64,000 nt of DNA from an uncultured Oscillospiraceae bacterium (GTDB lineage: Bacteria > Bacillota > Clostridia > Oscillospirales > Oscillospiraceae). The position numbers and the translations under genes were made by a program. Within the stretch, counting starts at the first letter, position 1, and each line of letters opens with the position of its first letter. The stretch spans positions 39,234-103,233 of the forward strand of contig CANQSF010000006.1 of NCBI GenBank assembly GCA_947626345.1. Direction: 5' to 3'. The notes beneath the pieces are model-generated. The model ran no database searches. It had not been told where the DNA came from and saw nothing but the letters and a program-made list of their open reading frames with translations. Shown here piece after piece: positions 30,970 to 40,633 of this stretch.

Positions 30970-32103
30970 ATGGCTTTTAATAATACGGACCTGGCTGCTT
31001 TCAAGGATGTGTGGGTATTCTGCGAGCAGCGTGACGGGAAGCTGATGCCGACGGACCTGGAGCTGATCAGCGAGGGGCGGCGTCTGGCGGACGAGCTGGG
31101 CGTTCAGCTGTGCGGCCTGCTTTTGGGCGACGGCGTGGAGGGCCTGGCGAAGGAGCTGGGCGGCTACGGCGCGGACAAGGTATATGTGTGCGAGCATCCG
31201 CTCCTGAAGGTATACACCACCGACGCGTACGCGAAGGTGATCTGTGACGTGATCGAGGAGCTGAAGCCGGAGGCATTCCTCATCGGCGCGACCAACATCG
31301 GCCGGGATCTGGGCCCCCGGTGCGCGGCGCGGCTGCACACAGGCCTGTGCGCGGACTGCACGCACCTGGACGTGGACATGGGGATCTACAAGGACTTCCT
31401 GCATGAGGCGAGCACGCTGGAGGACGCCCGGATCGAGGGGCTGAACACGGCGATGGTGCTGGGCGAGAAGCACGACGTGAGCCGCGATCTGAAGATGACC
31501 CGTCCGGCGTTCGGCGGCCACCTGATGGCGTCGATCATCTGCCCGCGGTTCCGTCCCACGATGGCGACGGTGCGTCCGGGCGTGATGAAAAAGCGCCCCT
31601 TTGATCAGGCGAAGGCGGACGCCTGCCAGATCGTGAAGCCGGCGTTCGAGCTCTCTGAGGCGGACCTGCAGACCGAGGTGACCGAGGTGGTGAAGGCGGC
31701 GAAGAAGCTGGTGGACCTGATCGGCGCGGACTTCATCGTGAGCGTTGGCCGCGGCATCAGCAAGGACGTGGAAGGCGGCATCAAGCTGGCGGAGGAGCTG
31801 GCGGCCGAGCTGGGCGGCGTCGTGGGCGGCTCTCGTGCCGTTATCGACAGCGGCTGGCTGAGCGCGGACCACCAGGTGGGCCAGACGGGCAAGACGGTGC
31901 ACCCGAAGGTGTACGTGGCCCTGGGCATCTCCGGCGCCATCCAGCACAAGGCTGGCATGCAGGACAGCGAATGCATCATCGCGGTGAACAAGAACGAGAC
32001 GGCGCCCATCTTCGAGATCGCGGACTACGGCATCTGCGGCGACCTCTTCAAGGTGACGCCCATGCTGACCGAGGCAATCCGCGCCGCCAAGGCCGCGAAA
32101 TAA
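30970..32103 (+). CDS. etfA: Electron transfer flavoprotein, alpha subunit
   Basis: 377 residues. The N-terminal domain shares the EtfB fold. The C-terminal FAD domain carries SRAVIDSGWLSADHQVGQTGKTVHPKVYVA (split motif near residues 285-315), LGISGAIQHKAGM and AVNKNETAPIFEIADYG. It holds the FAD that passes electrons to Bcd. It has no N-terminal ferredoxin domain, as in the classic Clostridium/Acidaminococcus type. GAGAGAGGAG lies ~8 bases before the ATG. Last gene of the operon; a strong terminator follows. Confidence 0.96.
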   Translation: MAFNNTDLAAFKDVWVFCEQRDGKLMPTDLELISEGRRLADELGVQLCGLLLGDGVEGLAKELGGYGADKVYVCEHPLLKVYTTDAYAKVICDVIEELKPEAFLIGATNIGRDLGPRCAARLHTGLCADCTHLDVDMGIYKDFLHEASTLEDARIEGLNTAMVLGEKHDVSRDLKMTRPAFGGHLMASIICPRFRPTMATVRPGVMKKRPFDQAKADACQIVKPAFELSEADLQTEVTEVVKAAKKLVDLIGADFIVSVGRGISKDVEGGIKLAEELAAELGGVVGGSRAVIDSGWLSADHQVGQTGKTVHPKVYVALGISGAIQHKAGMQDSECIIAVNKNETAPIFEIADYGICGDLFKVTPMLTEAIRAAKAAK

Positions 32104-32117
32104 CCCCCCATATAAGC

Positions 32118-32152
32118 AAAAAAACACCGCCAACTCGGCGGTGTTTTTTATT
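32118..32152. terminator. Terminator of the hbd operon, bidirectional
   Basis: 9-bp stem (32123-32131 with 32137-32145) with an A-tract to the left and T6 to the right. It can also end the leftward sulfatase gene, whose stop is 15 bases away. Confidence 0.8.
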
Positions 32153-32165
32153 GCGCTTTTTCGGC

Positions 32166-34019
32166 TCAGTCTTCCGGCAGGGCGAACAGCGACTGGACGC
32201 GGCGGTCGGCGGGGAGGAGGTTATTGTACTCCATATAGTAGTAGGCCGCCAGCTGGTCGAAGCGGCTGTCCCCCGGCTCGAAGAAGCCGGTCTGGCCGTC
32301 GGCGGTGTAGTACCGGCCGCTGCTCATCCGCACGGGGATCTGGCGGGACAGCTCCAGCACCGTCCGGTAATAGGGGGTCAGGGGCAGCCCGGCCATGTCC
32401 ATGACCATGGGGGCCAGGTCCACCATGCTCACCGAGCCGATGTCCTGGGTCTCCACCGTGCCGAAGGCCTTGTTGGCCCAGATCATGAAGGGGGTGGAGC
32501 GGCTGGCCAGGTCGCTCTCCTCCGCCGTCAGGCTCTCCCGGGGGGAGAGGTACTTGATGATATAGGGGGAGTGGTCGCCCACCATGCACACCAGCACCGG
32601 CCGGTCCACGGTGTCGAAGTAGTCCAGCAGCCCCTCCAGGGCCTGATCGGACAGGCGGATGCTGGTGAGGAACTCGTCCAGATCGTCCGTGTAGCCGCCG
32701 AAATCCCGCCCGGTGTGGACGGTGTCATAGGAGGCGTCGTTCTGCTCCCAGCCGCCGTGGTTCTGGTAGGTGAGCAGGAACATCATCCGGGGCCCGTCGC
32801 CGGAGCTCTCATACCAGTCGATCATGTTCCGGTAGGTGGACTCGTCGGTGCACAGCCGCTCGCCGTAGCTCTCCAGACCGGTGAAGTCGTCCCGGAACCG
32901 CCACTCGTCGAAGCCCATGGCCGGATAGGCGTGGCCGCGGCCGTAGTTGCCGGGGGCGCAGGGGTGCATGGCCCAGGTGGTATAGCCCAGGTCCTTCAGG
33001 ACGGTGACGAGGCTGTTCCGGTCGCTCATGTTCAGCAGCTGGAAGGGCGCGCCGGGGGAGAGGATGGCGGTGGAGTTGCTGGTGAGCAGCTCGAACTCGC
33101 TGGCGTTGGTGCCGCCGCCCACGCCCACCAGGGATACAACCGCCCGGCCCTTGACGGCATTCTCCCGGGCGTACCAGTTCTCCATGTAGGGCACGTCCGT
33201 ATCCAGGTCGGTGAAATCCTCCAGGTCGTAGAAGGTCTCGTTGAGGATGAAGATCAGGTCCGGCATCTGCTCCGGGACCGCCTGGACCGGCGTGTCGTCC
33301 GCCTCGGCCAGGGCGGCCACCGCCTCGTCCGTATAGCCCTCGGGCATCTTCACCGGGTCCACCATGAGCATCTGCTGGCGCACCACATAGACCGGGTAGC
33401 CCTGATACTGGGAGTAGGTCTCGAAGGGGAACCAGCCGCCGATGGGGTCCAGCCTGTCCAGCATAAAGAAGGACCCGGCCACGCACCCGCCCAGCAGCAC
33501 GAAGCCGCCCAGGCCCAGCAGAAAGCGCCGGACGCTGGATCGCTGGCCGGGATAGACCCACTTCAGCAGCACCGCCAGCAGGGTGTTCACCGCCAGCACC
33601 AGCAGGGAGAACACCACCGGCCAGGCCATGTGGAACCGGTACCCGCCGATCACGTCCAGGGCTGTGCCCAGGCTGGAGATCAGCCCCACGGTGATGGGCT
33701 CGCCCCGGAGGGCGAGGGTGTAATAGTTGGCGATGCCAAAGCCACACAGCAGCACGTTGCCGATGAAAAAGGCCACGTGCCAGCGCATGGTGAGAAGAAA
33801 CAGCGCCAGATCCACCAGCAGCATCATGCCGCAGTTGAGGAACAGATACACGATCTTCCGGGACAGGATGTCCCGGAGCGTGACGCAGCTCAGGTCCAGC
33901 TGGAGCCACTGCAGGCCCGCCATGACGGCGATGAGCGCCGCGCACAGTACCAGCCGGGCCTTGGGCCGGCCCTCCAGGCGGGCGTTTATGCGGTTGGGGA
34001 TGTCTCGGACAGAGCTCAT
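32166..34019 (-). CDS. LTA synthase family sulfatase-like membrane protein
   Basis: 617 residues. Five predicted transmembrane helices span residues about 22-190. A long extracytoplasmic alkaline-phosphatase-fold domain follows, with features of LtaS-like sulfatases: PDLIFILNETFYDLEDF at its start, VGGGTNASEFELLTSNS around the expected catalytic Ser/Thr, GYTTWAMHPCAPGNYGR and LVCMVGDHSPYIIKYL near the metal-binding Asp-His. Such enzymes transfer or cleave phosphoglycerol or phosphate-containing headgroups in the cell envelope. AAAGGAC lies ~8 bases before the ATG. Monocistronic with its own promoter; the exact substrate is unknown. Confidence 0.85.
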   Translation of the reverse strand: MSSVRDIPNRINARLEGRPKARLVLCAALIAVMAGLQWLQLDLSCVTLRDILSRKIVYLFLNCGMMLLVDLALFLLTMRWHVAFFIGNVLLCGFGIANYYTLALRGEPITVGLISSLGTALDVIGGYRFHMAWPVVFSLLVLAVNTLLAVLLKWVYPGQRSSVRRFLLGLGGFVLLGGCVAGSFFMLDRLDPIGGWFPFETYSQYQGYPVYVVRQQMLMVDPVKMPEGYTDEAVAALAEADDTPVQAVPEQMPDLIFILNETFYDLEDFTDLDTDVPYMENWYARENAVKGRAVVSLVGVGGGTNASEFELLTSNSTAILSPGAPFQLLNMSDRNSLVTVLKDLGYTTWAMHPCAPGNYGRGHAYPAMGFDEWRFRDDFTGLESYGERLCTDESTYRNMIDWYESSGDGPRMMFLLTYQNHGGWEQNDASYDTVHTGRDFGGYTDDLDEFLTSIRLSDQALEGLLDYFDTVDRPVLVCMVGDHSPYIIKYLSPRESLTAEESDLASRSTPFMIWANKAFGTVETQDIGSVSMVDLAPMVMDMAGLPLTPYYRTVLELSRQIPVRMSSGRYYTADGQTGFFEPGDSRFDQLAAYYYMEYNNLLPADRRVQSLFALPED

Positions 34020-34090
34020 GGACAGGTCCTTTCACGGCGGGAACGGGGCGGACGGCGCGCCGCCGTCCCGGTTTTTCACATTTTGCTTGC

Positions 34091-34119
34091 ATGATAGCAC
34101 AATCCGCCCCGGTTTTCAA
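34091..34119 (-). promoter_or_regulatory. Promoter of the LTA-synthase-like gene
   Basis: Minus-strand TTGAAA and TATCAT with 17-bp spacing, 72 bases before the ATG. Confidence 0.6.
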
Positions 34120-34156
34120 GGCCGCTCCCGCGCCCGGCGGCCCGGCGGATTTTGTG

Positions 34157-34185
34157 TGGCATTTTACGGCCCGGTATGGTATACT
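34157..34185 (+). promoter_or_regulatory. Promoter of the EamA-DegV operon
   Basis: TATACT with an upstream TGGCAT at 17-bp spacing; the -35 is weaker than at other genes here. Leader about 25 bases to the first small reading frame. Confidence 0.45.
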
Positions 34186-34214
34186 GCGGGCAGATATACC
34201 GGTGGGAGGTTACT

Positions 34215-34265
34215 ATGAGCATCTACGATCCGTTTTCCGGCCCGCGGGCCCGGAGGGAGAGATGA
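34215..34265 (+). CDS. 16-residue upstream reading frame coupled to the EamA gene
   Basis: An ATG preceded by GGGAGG at good spacing opens 16 codons (MSIYDPFSGPRARRER) and stops in a TGA that overlaps the ATG of the EamA gene (ATGA). It has the best ribosome site in the leader. It may act as a translational-coupling or attenuation leader. The basic C-terminus (RARRER) could slow ribosomes, but that is inference. Too short to recognise by homology. Confidence 0.4.
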   Translation: MSIYDPFSGPRARRER

Positions 34266-35161
34266 AGCGGGGCGGGGCGCTCCCGGTGGCGCTGATCCTG
34301 CTGGCGGCGGCTGGCTGGGGCGTGATCGGTCTGTTCTCCCGGCCCATGAACGCCGCCGGGCTCAGCTCTCTGCAGGTCACCTTCGTGCGCAGCGTGACCG
34401 TGGCGGCGGGGATGGGCGTGCTGCTGCTGGTCAAGGACCGGTCGCTCTTCCGCATCGAGTGGAGGGACGGCTGGATCTTCCTGGGGACCGGGCTGATCAG
34501 CATCATCTTCTTCAACGTATGCTACTTCACTACCATCCAGCTGACCACCCTGGCGGTGGCCAGCATCCTGCTGTACACGGCGCCCTGCTTCGTGATGCTG
34601 ATGTCGGCGGTGTTTTTCAAGGAGAGGATCACCGCCCAAAAGCTGGCGGCGCTGGTCCTGGCCTTCACCGGCTGCGTGCTGGTCAGCGGCCTGGGGGCGG
34701 GGGGCGTCACGCCCTTCGGCCTGCTCACCGGGGTGTGCTCCGGCGTGGGCTACGCCACCTATAGCATTTTCGGCAAGGTGGCGCTGAAAAAATACCACCC
34801 CTTCACCTTGATCTTCTATACCTTCGTGGTGTCCACGGTGTGCCTGGCGCCCTTCGCCCATATCGGCGCGGTCACGGCGGCCCTGGCGGGCAGCGGACAG
34901 GCGGCGCTGGCGGCATTGGGGCTGGGGGCGGTGTCTACCTTCATGCCCTACGTGTGCTACACCACCGGCCTGGAGAGCGTGGAGGCAGGCCGGGCGTCGG
35001 TGCTGGCCTTTTTCGAGCCGCTGGTGGCCACGGTGGCGGGCATCGCCGTGTTCCATGAGCCCCTGGGGCTGAAAAACGCCGCCGGCATCGCCCTCATCTT
35101 CATCGCCATCGTGCTGCTGAACGTGCCCCTGGGCAGACGGGCCGGGGCAAAAGGAGAATGA
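34262..35161 (+). CDS. EamA/DMT-superfamily transporter
   Basis: 299 residues with ten hydrophobic helices in two EamA repeats (first about 8-140, second about 150-290). Segments such as LLYTAPCFVMLMSAVFFKERIT and the second-repeat FFEPLVATVAGIAVFHEPL are typical of drug/metabolite exporters. The substrate is unknown; homologues export amino acids or purines. GGAGGGAGAG precedes the ATG, which overlaps a short upstream reading frame. The downstream DegV gene starts 2 bases after the stop, so the two are one operon. Confidence 0.88.
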   Translation: MKRGGALPVALILLAAAGWGVIGLFSRPMNAAGLSSLQVTFVRSVTVAAGMGVLLLVKDRSLFRIEWRDGWIFLGTGLISIIFFNVCYFTTIQLTTLAVASILLYTAPCFVMLMSAVFFKERITAQKLAALVLAFTGCVLVSGLGAGGVTPFGLLTGVCSGVGYATYSIFGKVALKKYHPFTLIFYTFVVSTVCLAPFAHIGAVTAALAGSGQAALAALGLGAVSTFMPYVCYTTGLESVEAGRASVLAFFEPLVATVAGIAVFHEPLGLKNAAGIALIFIAIVLLNVPLGRRAGAKGE

Positions 35162-35162
35162 T

Positions 35163-36014
35163 ATGAACGTGCGCATCATCACGGACTCCGCCTGCGACAT
35201 CCCGCAGGAGGAGGCAGAGGCCCTGGGGGTGCAGGTGCTGCCCATCACCGTGCTCTTCGGCGGGGAGGAGTATCTGGACGGGGTCACGCTGACCAACGAA
35301 CAGTTTTTCGAGAAGCTGGTGGAGTCGGACGCGCTGCCCCACACCTGCCAGATCACCCCCTTCCAGTACGGCGAGGCCTTTCGCGACCTGGCCGAGGCGG
35401 GGGAGGAGGCGGTGTGCATCACCCTGTCCGGCAGGCTCTCCGGCTGCTGGAACAGCGCATGCATGGCGGCGGAGGATCACGCCGGCCGGGTGACCGTAGT
35501 GGACAGCGAGAACGTGTCCATCGGCCAGCGGATACTGGTGCTGCTGGCGGTGCGGCTGCGGGAGCAAGGTCTCTCCGCCGCGCAGATCGCCGCGGCGCTG
35601 GAGGCGCAGAAAAAGCGGGTGCGGGTGCTGGCGCTGCTGGACACGCTGGAATATCTGAAAAAGGGCGGGCGCATCTCCCCGGCGGTGGCCTTCGCCGGCG
35701 GCGTGCTGTCCATCAAGCCGGTGATATCCATCCAGAAGGGCGAGGTAGCGCTCATCGGCAAGGCCCGGGGCTCCAAAAACGGCAACAACCTGCTGACCCA
35801 GTTCGTGCAGCAGTGCGGGGGCATCGACTATACCATGCCCTGCGCGTTGGGCTACAGCGGCCTTTCCGACGCCCTGCTGCAAAAGTACGTCCGGGACAGC
35901 GAGGCCCTGTATAAGGACCATGTACAGGAGTTGCCGGTCTGTTGCATCGGCAGCACCATCGGCACCTACGCCGGCCCCGGCGCCATCGGCGTGGCCTTCT
36001 TCAGCGCGGAGTAA
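35163..36014 (+). CDS. DegV family fatty-acid-binding protein, second paralogue
   Basis: 283 residues. ITDSACDIPQEEAEALGVQVLPITV at the N-terminus, TCQITPFQY and TLSGRLSGCWNSA around the ligand site, LDTLEYLKKGGRISPAVAFAG, and a final STIGTYAGPGAIGVAFF. Compared with the copy at 15610, this one is nearer to the classic FakB pattern (TLSG-LSG). Likely binds one fatty acid for phosphorylation by FakA, encoded elsewhere. AAAGGAG lies 6-7 bases before the ATG, and the gene follows the EamA exporter with a 1-base gap. A functional link between the two is possible but unproven. Confidence 0.9.
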   Translation: MNVRIITDSACDIPQEEAEALGVQVLPITVLFGGEEYLDGVTLTNEQFFEKLVESDALPHTCQITPFQYGEAFRDLAEAGEEAVCITLSGRLSGCWNSACMAAEDHAGRVTVVDSENVSIGQRILVLLAVRLREQGLSAAQIAAALEAQKKRVRVLALLDTLEYLKKGGRISPAVAFAGGVLSIKPVISIQKGEVALIGKARGSKNGNNLLTQFVQQCGGIDYTMPCALGYSGLSDALLQKYVRDSEALYKDHVQELPVCCIGSTIGTYAGPGAIGVAFFSAE

Positions 36015-36025
36015 GAGGCGGGCAA

Positions 36026-36168
36026 AAGCCTCCCTTGTCAAAGGGAGGGGGACCGCACGAAGTGCGGTGGAGGGATTGCCGTTGGTCCAAGGACGATCCC
36101 GGGGAAAGCAATCCCCCAGTCACCGCCTAAAGGCGGCGACAGCCCCCTTTCACAAGGGGGCCTAAGAG
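36026..36168 (+). repeat. Composite palindromic intergenic repeat, full copy
   Basis: GCCTCCCTTGTCAAAGGGAG arm, CGCACGAAGTGCG hairpin, GGAGGGATTGCCG core with CAATCCCCCAGTC counterpart, CCGCCTAAAGGCGG hairpin, and a final CCCCCTTTCACAAGGGGGCC arm. It begins 12 bases after the DegV stop and has the same architecture as the copy at 21833. Confidence 0.75.
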
Positions 36169-36181
36169 GAACGGACCTATA

Positions 36182-36250
36182 GATGCCTCCCTTGTCAAAG
36201 GGAGGGGGAGTGGTCGTGGTCGGCAATCCCCCCGGCCCTGCGGGCCACCC
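36182..36250 (+). repeat. Second, shorter palindromic repeat copy
   Basis: Starts GCCTCCCTTGTCAAAGGGAG again, continues through GGCAATCCCCCCGGCC and a GGCCCTGCGGGCC hairpin, and merges into the tandem array that follows. No reading frame with a ribosome site is present in this stretch. Confidence 0.65.
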
Positions 36251-36390
36251 CCCTTTCACAAGGGGGGCTTTGGGGATAAACAGGGTCACCCCTTTCACAA
36301 GGGGGGCTTTGGAGGTGGCCAAGGCTGCCCCTTTCACAAGGGGGGCTTTGGAGGTAGCCAAGGCTCCCCTTTCACAAGGGGGCCTCTTCT
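36251..36390 (+). repeat. Four-copy tandem array of the repeat's right arm, ~39-bp period
   Basis: The hairpin arm CCCCTTTCACAAGGGGGGCT recurs with CTTTCACA at 36253, 36292, 36331 and 36369, spacings 39, 39 and 38. Units are joined by TTGGAGGTRGCCAAGGCTCC-like linkers. This fills the interval between the DegV gene and the thiolase terminator. Confidence 0.8.
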
Positions 36391-36417
36391 GTGTTGCACG
36401 CAGCCCGGTCAAATATC

Positions 36418-36445
36418 GAGCCCCGGCTCATTGGAGCCGGGGCTT
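36418..36445 (-). terminator. Hairpin terminator of the thiolase gene
   Basis: 11-bp stem AGCCCCGGCTC with a 4-base loop and its complement. The minus-strand tail is CGATATTTG, so the U-tract is weak, but placement 20 bases past the stop fits termination. Confidence 0.5.
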
Positions 36446-36466
36446 GATGCGGTTTATTTTAATGTC

Positions 36467-37726
<1,260 letters not shown>

Positions 37727-37801
37727 GGGGGGATCCCTCCTTATAAAAATTGACGGTGTTGTGATCGCCTTCCGGCGGATTGTTTAATTTTTGTCAGCAT
37801 C

Positions 37802-37830
37802 AGTATAGTACACAATATAATAAAAGTCAA
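37802..37830 (-). promoter_or_regulatory. Near-consensus promoter of thl
   Basis: Minus-strand TTGACT and TATACT with 17-bp spacing in an AT-rich island; leader of about 70 bases. Confidence 0.75.
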
Positions 37831-37888
37831 GACTGGTCCCGGGAAATTCAGCACTTTCCCATCTGCCGCCGGCGGCGGGCCGCCGCTC

Positions 37889-37917
37889 TTGACATTTCCG
37901 GGGCGCGCCGCTAAAAT
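37889..37917 (+). promoter_or_regulatory. Consensus promoter of the butyryl-CoA:acetate CoA-transferase gene
   Basis: TTGACA, 17-bp spacer and TAAAAT. The two divergent -35 regions (this one and that of thl) are about 60 bases apart, back to back. Confidence 0.75.
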
Positions 37918-37953
37918 GATTGTCAGGATAAACACAAAAGGAGATGCGGCAAG

Positions 37954-39288
37954 ATGGACTATCAGGCCATGTATCGTGAGAAGCTGACCACCGCCGACGA
38001 GGCGGTAAAGCTGGTAAAATCCGGCGACTGGGTGGACTATACCTGGTGCACCATGCACCCGGTGGAGCTGGATAAGGCGCTGGCCAAACGGGCGCCGGAG
38101 CTGAAGGACGTGAAGGTGCGCGGCGGCGTCACCATGTGGATGCCCGAGATATGCAAGGCCGACGACGCCGGCGAACACTTCGCCTGGCACAGCTGGCACT
38201 GCTCCGGCATCGACCGGAAGATCATCGCCAAGGGCATGGGCTGGTTCAGCCCCATCCGCTACTCCGAGCTGCCCCGGTACTACCGGGAGAACGTGGACGT
38301 GGACGTGGTGATGGTCCAGGTGCCCCCCATGGATGCCCACGGCAATTTCTCCCTGTCCCTGAGCCCGTCCCACCTGTACGACATGTGCGCCAAGGCAAAG
38401 CACGTCATCGTGGAGGTCAACCGGAACCTGCCGGTGGTATTCGGCCTGTGCAAGAGCGAGATCAACATCGCCGACGTGACATACGTGGTGGAGGGCAATG
38501 ATCCCCCCGTGGCCCAGCTGGGCTCCGCCGCCCCCAGCGAGGTGGACAAGGCCGTGGCCAATCTGATCGTGCCGGAGATCCCCAACGGGGCCTGCCTGCA
38601 GCTGGGCATCGGCGGCATGCCCAACGCCGTGGGCGCCATGATCGCCCAGTCCGACCTGAAGGATCTGGGCGTGCACACCGAGATGTATGTGGACGGCTTC
38701 GTGGACATCGCCTTGGCCGGGAAGATCAACGGCAAAAACAAGAACCTGGACTACGGCCGGCAGGTGTTCGCCTTCGCCGCCGGGTCCCAGAAGCTTTATG
38801 ATTATGTAAACCGCAACCCCGACGTGATGGGCGCCACGGTGGACTACACCAACGACGTACAGGTCATCGCCCAGCTGGATAAGTTCATCTCCATCAACAA
38901 CGCCGTGGACCTGGACCTGTTCGGCCAGGTGAACGCCGAGTCCGCCGGCATCAAGCACATCTCCGGCACCGGCGGCCAGCTGGACTTCGTCATGGGCGCG
39001 TACCTCTCTAAGGGCGGCAAGAGCTTCATCTGCCTGAGCTCCACCATGACCGCCAAGGACGGCACGCTGAAAAGCCGCATCGTGCCCACCCTCACCCCGG
39101 GCTCCATCGCCACCGACCCCCGCAGCTGCGTGCAGTACATCGTCACCGAGTACGGCATGGTGAACCTGAAGGGCCTGTCCACCTGGGAGCGGGCCGAGGC
39201 GCTCATCTCCATCGCCCACCCGGATTTCCGGGAGGGCCTGATCGCCGAGGCGGAGAAGATGCACATCTGGAGACGGAGCAACAAGTAA
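37954..39288 (+). CDS. but: Butyryl-CoA:acetate CoA-transferase
   Basis: 444 residues. Very close in pattern to the Roseburia/Faecalibacterium enzyme, with [18 protein letters not shown] at the N-terminus, [13 protein letters not shown], the catalytic Glu243 in [31 protein letters not shown] and the C-terminal [19 protein letters not shown] ending HIWRRSNK. It transfers CoA from butyryl-CoA to acetate, releasing butyrate and regenerating acetyl-CoA; this is the main colonic butyrate route and explains net acetate uptake. AAAGGAG precedes the ATG. A strong own promoter and terminator make it monocistronic. Confidence 0.95.
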   Translation: MDYQAMYREKLTTADEAVKLVKSGDWVDYTWCTMHPVELDKALAKRAPELKDVKVRGGVTMWMPEICKADDAGEHFAWHSWHCSGIDRKIIAKGMGWFSPIRYSELPRYYRENVDVDVVMVQVPPMDAHGNFSLSLSPSHLYDMCAKAKHVIVEVNRNLPVVFGLCKSEINIADVTYVVEGNDPPVAQLGSAAPSEVDKAVANLIVPEIPNGACLQLGIGGMPNAVGAMIAQSDLKDLGVHTEMYVDGFVDIALAGKINGKNKNLDYGRQVFAFAAGSQKLYDYVNRNPDVMGATVDYTNDVQVIAQLDKFISINNAVDLDLFGQVNAESAGIKHISGTGGQLDFVMGAYLSKGGKSFICLSSTMTAKDGTLKSRIVPTLTPGSIATDPRSCVQYIVTEYGMVNLKGLSTWERAEALISIAHPDFREGLIAEAEKMHIWRRSNK

Positions 39289-39298
39289 ATACAAAACA

Positions 39299-39328
39299 AG
39301 ACCGCTCCTCCGGGGCGGTCTTGTTTTA
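39299..39328 (+). terminator. Rho-independent terminator of but
   Basis: AAGACCGC-CC stem paired with GGGCGGTCTT and followed by GTTTTAT, 10 bases after the stop codon. Confidence 0.75.
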
Positions 39329-39339
39329 TCACCTTGTTG

Positions 39340-39453
39340 AAGGCCCCCTTGTGTAAAGGGGGCTGGCTCCGGCGACAGCCGGAGACTGAGGGATTGTCGA
39401 CAACCCCTCCACCGCACTTCGTGCGGTCCCCCTCCCCTTACACAGGGGAGGCT
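39340..39453 (-). repeat. Composite palindromic intergenic repeat, reverse copy, invading the pyruvate-kinase-like gene
   Basis: Reading plus-strand: GGCCCCCTTGTGTAAAGGGGGC, CTCCGGCGACAGCCGGAG hairpin, GAGGGATTGTCGACAACCCCTCC core, CCGCACTTCGTGCGG hairpin and CCCCTTACACAGGGGAGGC. It is the composite repeat seen at 21833 and 36026 in the opposite orientation. Its right end (39438-39453) encodes the last codons and the stop of the neighbouring gene. Confidence 0.75.
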
Positions 39454-40445
39454 TTTTCTGCGCAGACGCTCATATACCGCTCCGCGGCCCGGACGGTGTT
39501 GACCAGGTATCGCATGGTCTCCACCGGGTACCGGCCCGCGGCGGTCTCCCCGGTGACCATCACCGACGAGGCCCCGTCCAGCACCGCGTTGAAGATGTCG
39601 CTGACCTCCGCCCGGGTGGGGACGGGACTGCGCTCCATGGAGGCGAGCATCTGGGTCACCACCATGAAGGGCCTGCCCGCGGCCCGGCAGGCGGCGGCGA
39701 TGCGCTTTTGCACCGCGGGCAGCTCCCACAGGGGCATGGCGTTTCCCAGATCCCCCCGGGCGATGACGATCTCGTCCGCGTCGGGGAGCAGCTGGGGCAG
39801 CTTCTCCACCCCGGCCATGCTCTCGATCTTCGCCAGCAGCCGCAGCTTCCCGCACCCGGCCTCACCCAGGGCGGCGCGCACCTCCTCCAGGTCCTCCCGG
39901 CCCCGGACGAAGGGCTGCATCACGGCGGTGACGCCCCGGTCCCGTGCGGCGCGGAGGTTGGCCCGGTCCGCCTCCGTCACGGCCGGGGGACGGATGTCCG
40001 CCCCGGGCAGGGCGAGGCTCTTCCGGCTCAGGAGCGTACCGCCCCGCACCACCGCCGCCTCCGCGCCATCCGGCAGAGAGCGGGTCACCCGCAGCAGCAG
40101 CTTCCCGTCGTCCAGCAGCACCTCCCGGCCCGGCGCCAGCGCGGGCAGGGCCGCCTCCGGCACGGGGACGCCGTCCCCGCCGAGACGGACCGTGTCCCCC
40201 TCGGCGAGCGTCACGGGGCCGGCCAGCGCGCCGATGCGCAGCTCCGGGCCCTGCATATCGATGACCAGTCCCGGCCGGACGCCGGTCATGGCCGCCGCTT
40301 TTTCCAGCTCCTCCAGCCAGTCCTCCGCCCCCGTCAGGGCGACGTGGGACAGATTCAGCCGCAGTCCTGTCATGCCCAGCTCCAGCATCCGCGCCAGCGT
40401 GTCCGCCCGGGCGCAGGCGGGGCCAAGCGTACCGTAGATCTCCAT
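39438..40445 (-). CDS. Short pyruvate-kinase-like protein lacking the C-terminal domain
   Basis: 335 residues versus 470-590 for normal pyruvate kinases. Barrel motifs are recognisable: TLGPAC, GLRLNLSH, IDMQGPELRIG, the Lys of LLAKIESMAGV, IARGDLGNAMP and VVTQMLASMERSPVPTRAEVSDIFNAVLDGASSVMV-TGETAAGRYP (split across residues 275-320). Deviations: IDMQGPE in place of the usual DTKGPE, and the allosteric C-terminal domain is absent. The last codons and stop lie inside a palindromic repeat, so the repeat may have truncated the gene. The ATG at 40445 follows AGGAAAGGAG. Catalytic activity is uncertain. Confidence 0.7.
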   Translation of the reverse strand: MEIYGTLGPACARADTLARMLELGMTGLRLNLSHVALTGAEDWLEELEKAAAMTGVRPGLVIDMQGPELRIGALAGPVTLAEGDTVRLGGDGVPVPEAALPALAPGREVLLDDGKLLLRVTRSLPDGAEAAVVRGGTLLSRKSLALPGADIRPPAVTEADRANLRAARDRGVTAVMQPFVRGREDLEEVRAALGEAGCGKLRLLAKIESMAGVEKLPQLLPDADEIVIARGDLGNAMPLWELPAVQKRIAAACRAAGRPFMVVTQMLASMERSPVPTRAEVSDIFNAVLDGASSVMVTGETAAGRYPVETMRYLVNTVRAAERYMSVCAEKASPV

Positions 40446-40539
40446 GGGCGCGCTCCTTTCCTGTCCTAAAAAAGATAGCATATCTGCCCGCAAGGCGCAA
40501 GGAAAACCCGCGCCGGCCGCCGTTTCCAGCGATCGCCTA

Positions 40540-40568
40540 TTGACAAGGGAGACACGTTTTGGTATATT
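40540..40568 (+). promoter_or_regulatory. Promoter of the CoA-transferase/2-oxoacid oxidoreductase operon
   Basis: Consensus TTGACA, 17-bp spacer and TATATT, about 65 bases before the first gene of the six-gene operon. The leader is AT-rich (ATTAGAGATTGTTTTAGATA) without an obvious hairpin. Confidence 0.7.
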
Positions 40569-40633
40569 TATCACGATGCATTAGAGATTGTTTTAGATAT
40601 CATTAATTTAATTCACTATATCGGAGCGAAACG

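Noticed and set aside
36018..36466. Coding sequence in the repeat-rich gap
   Set aside because: Open frames here consist of repeat translations (PFTRGAL-like units) without a ribosome site.
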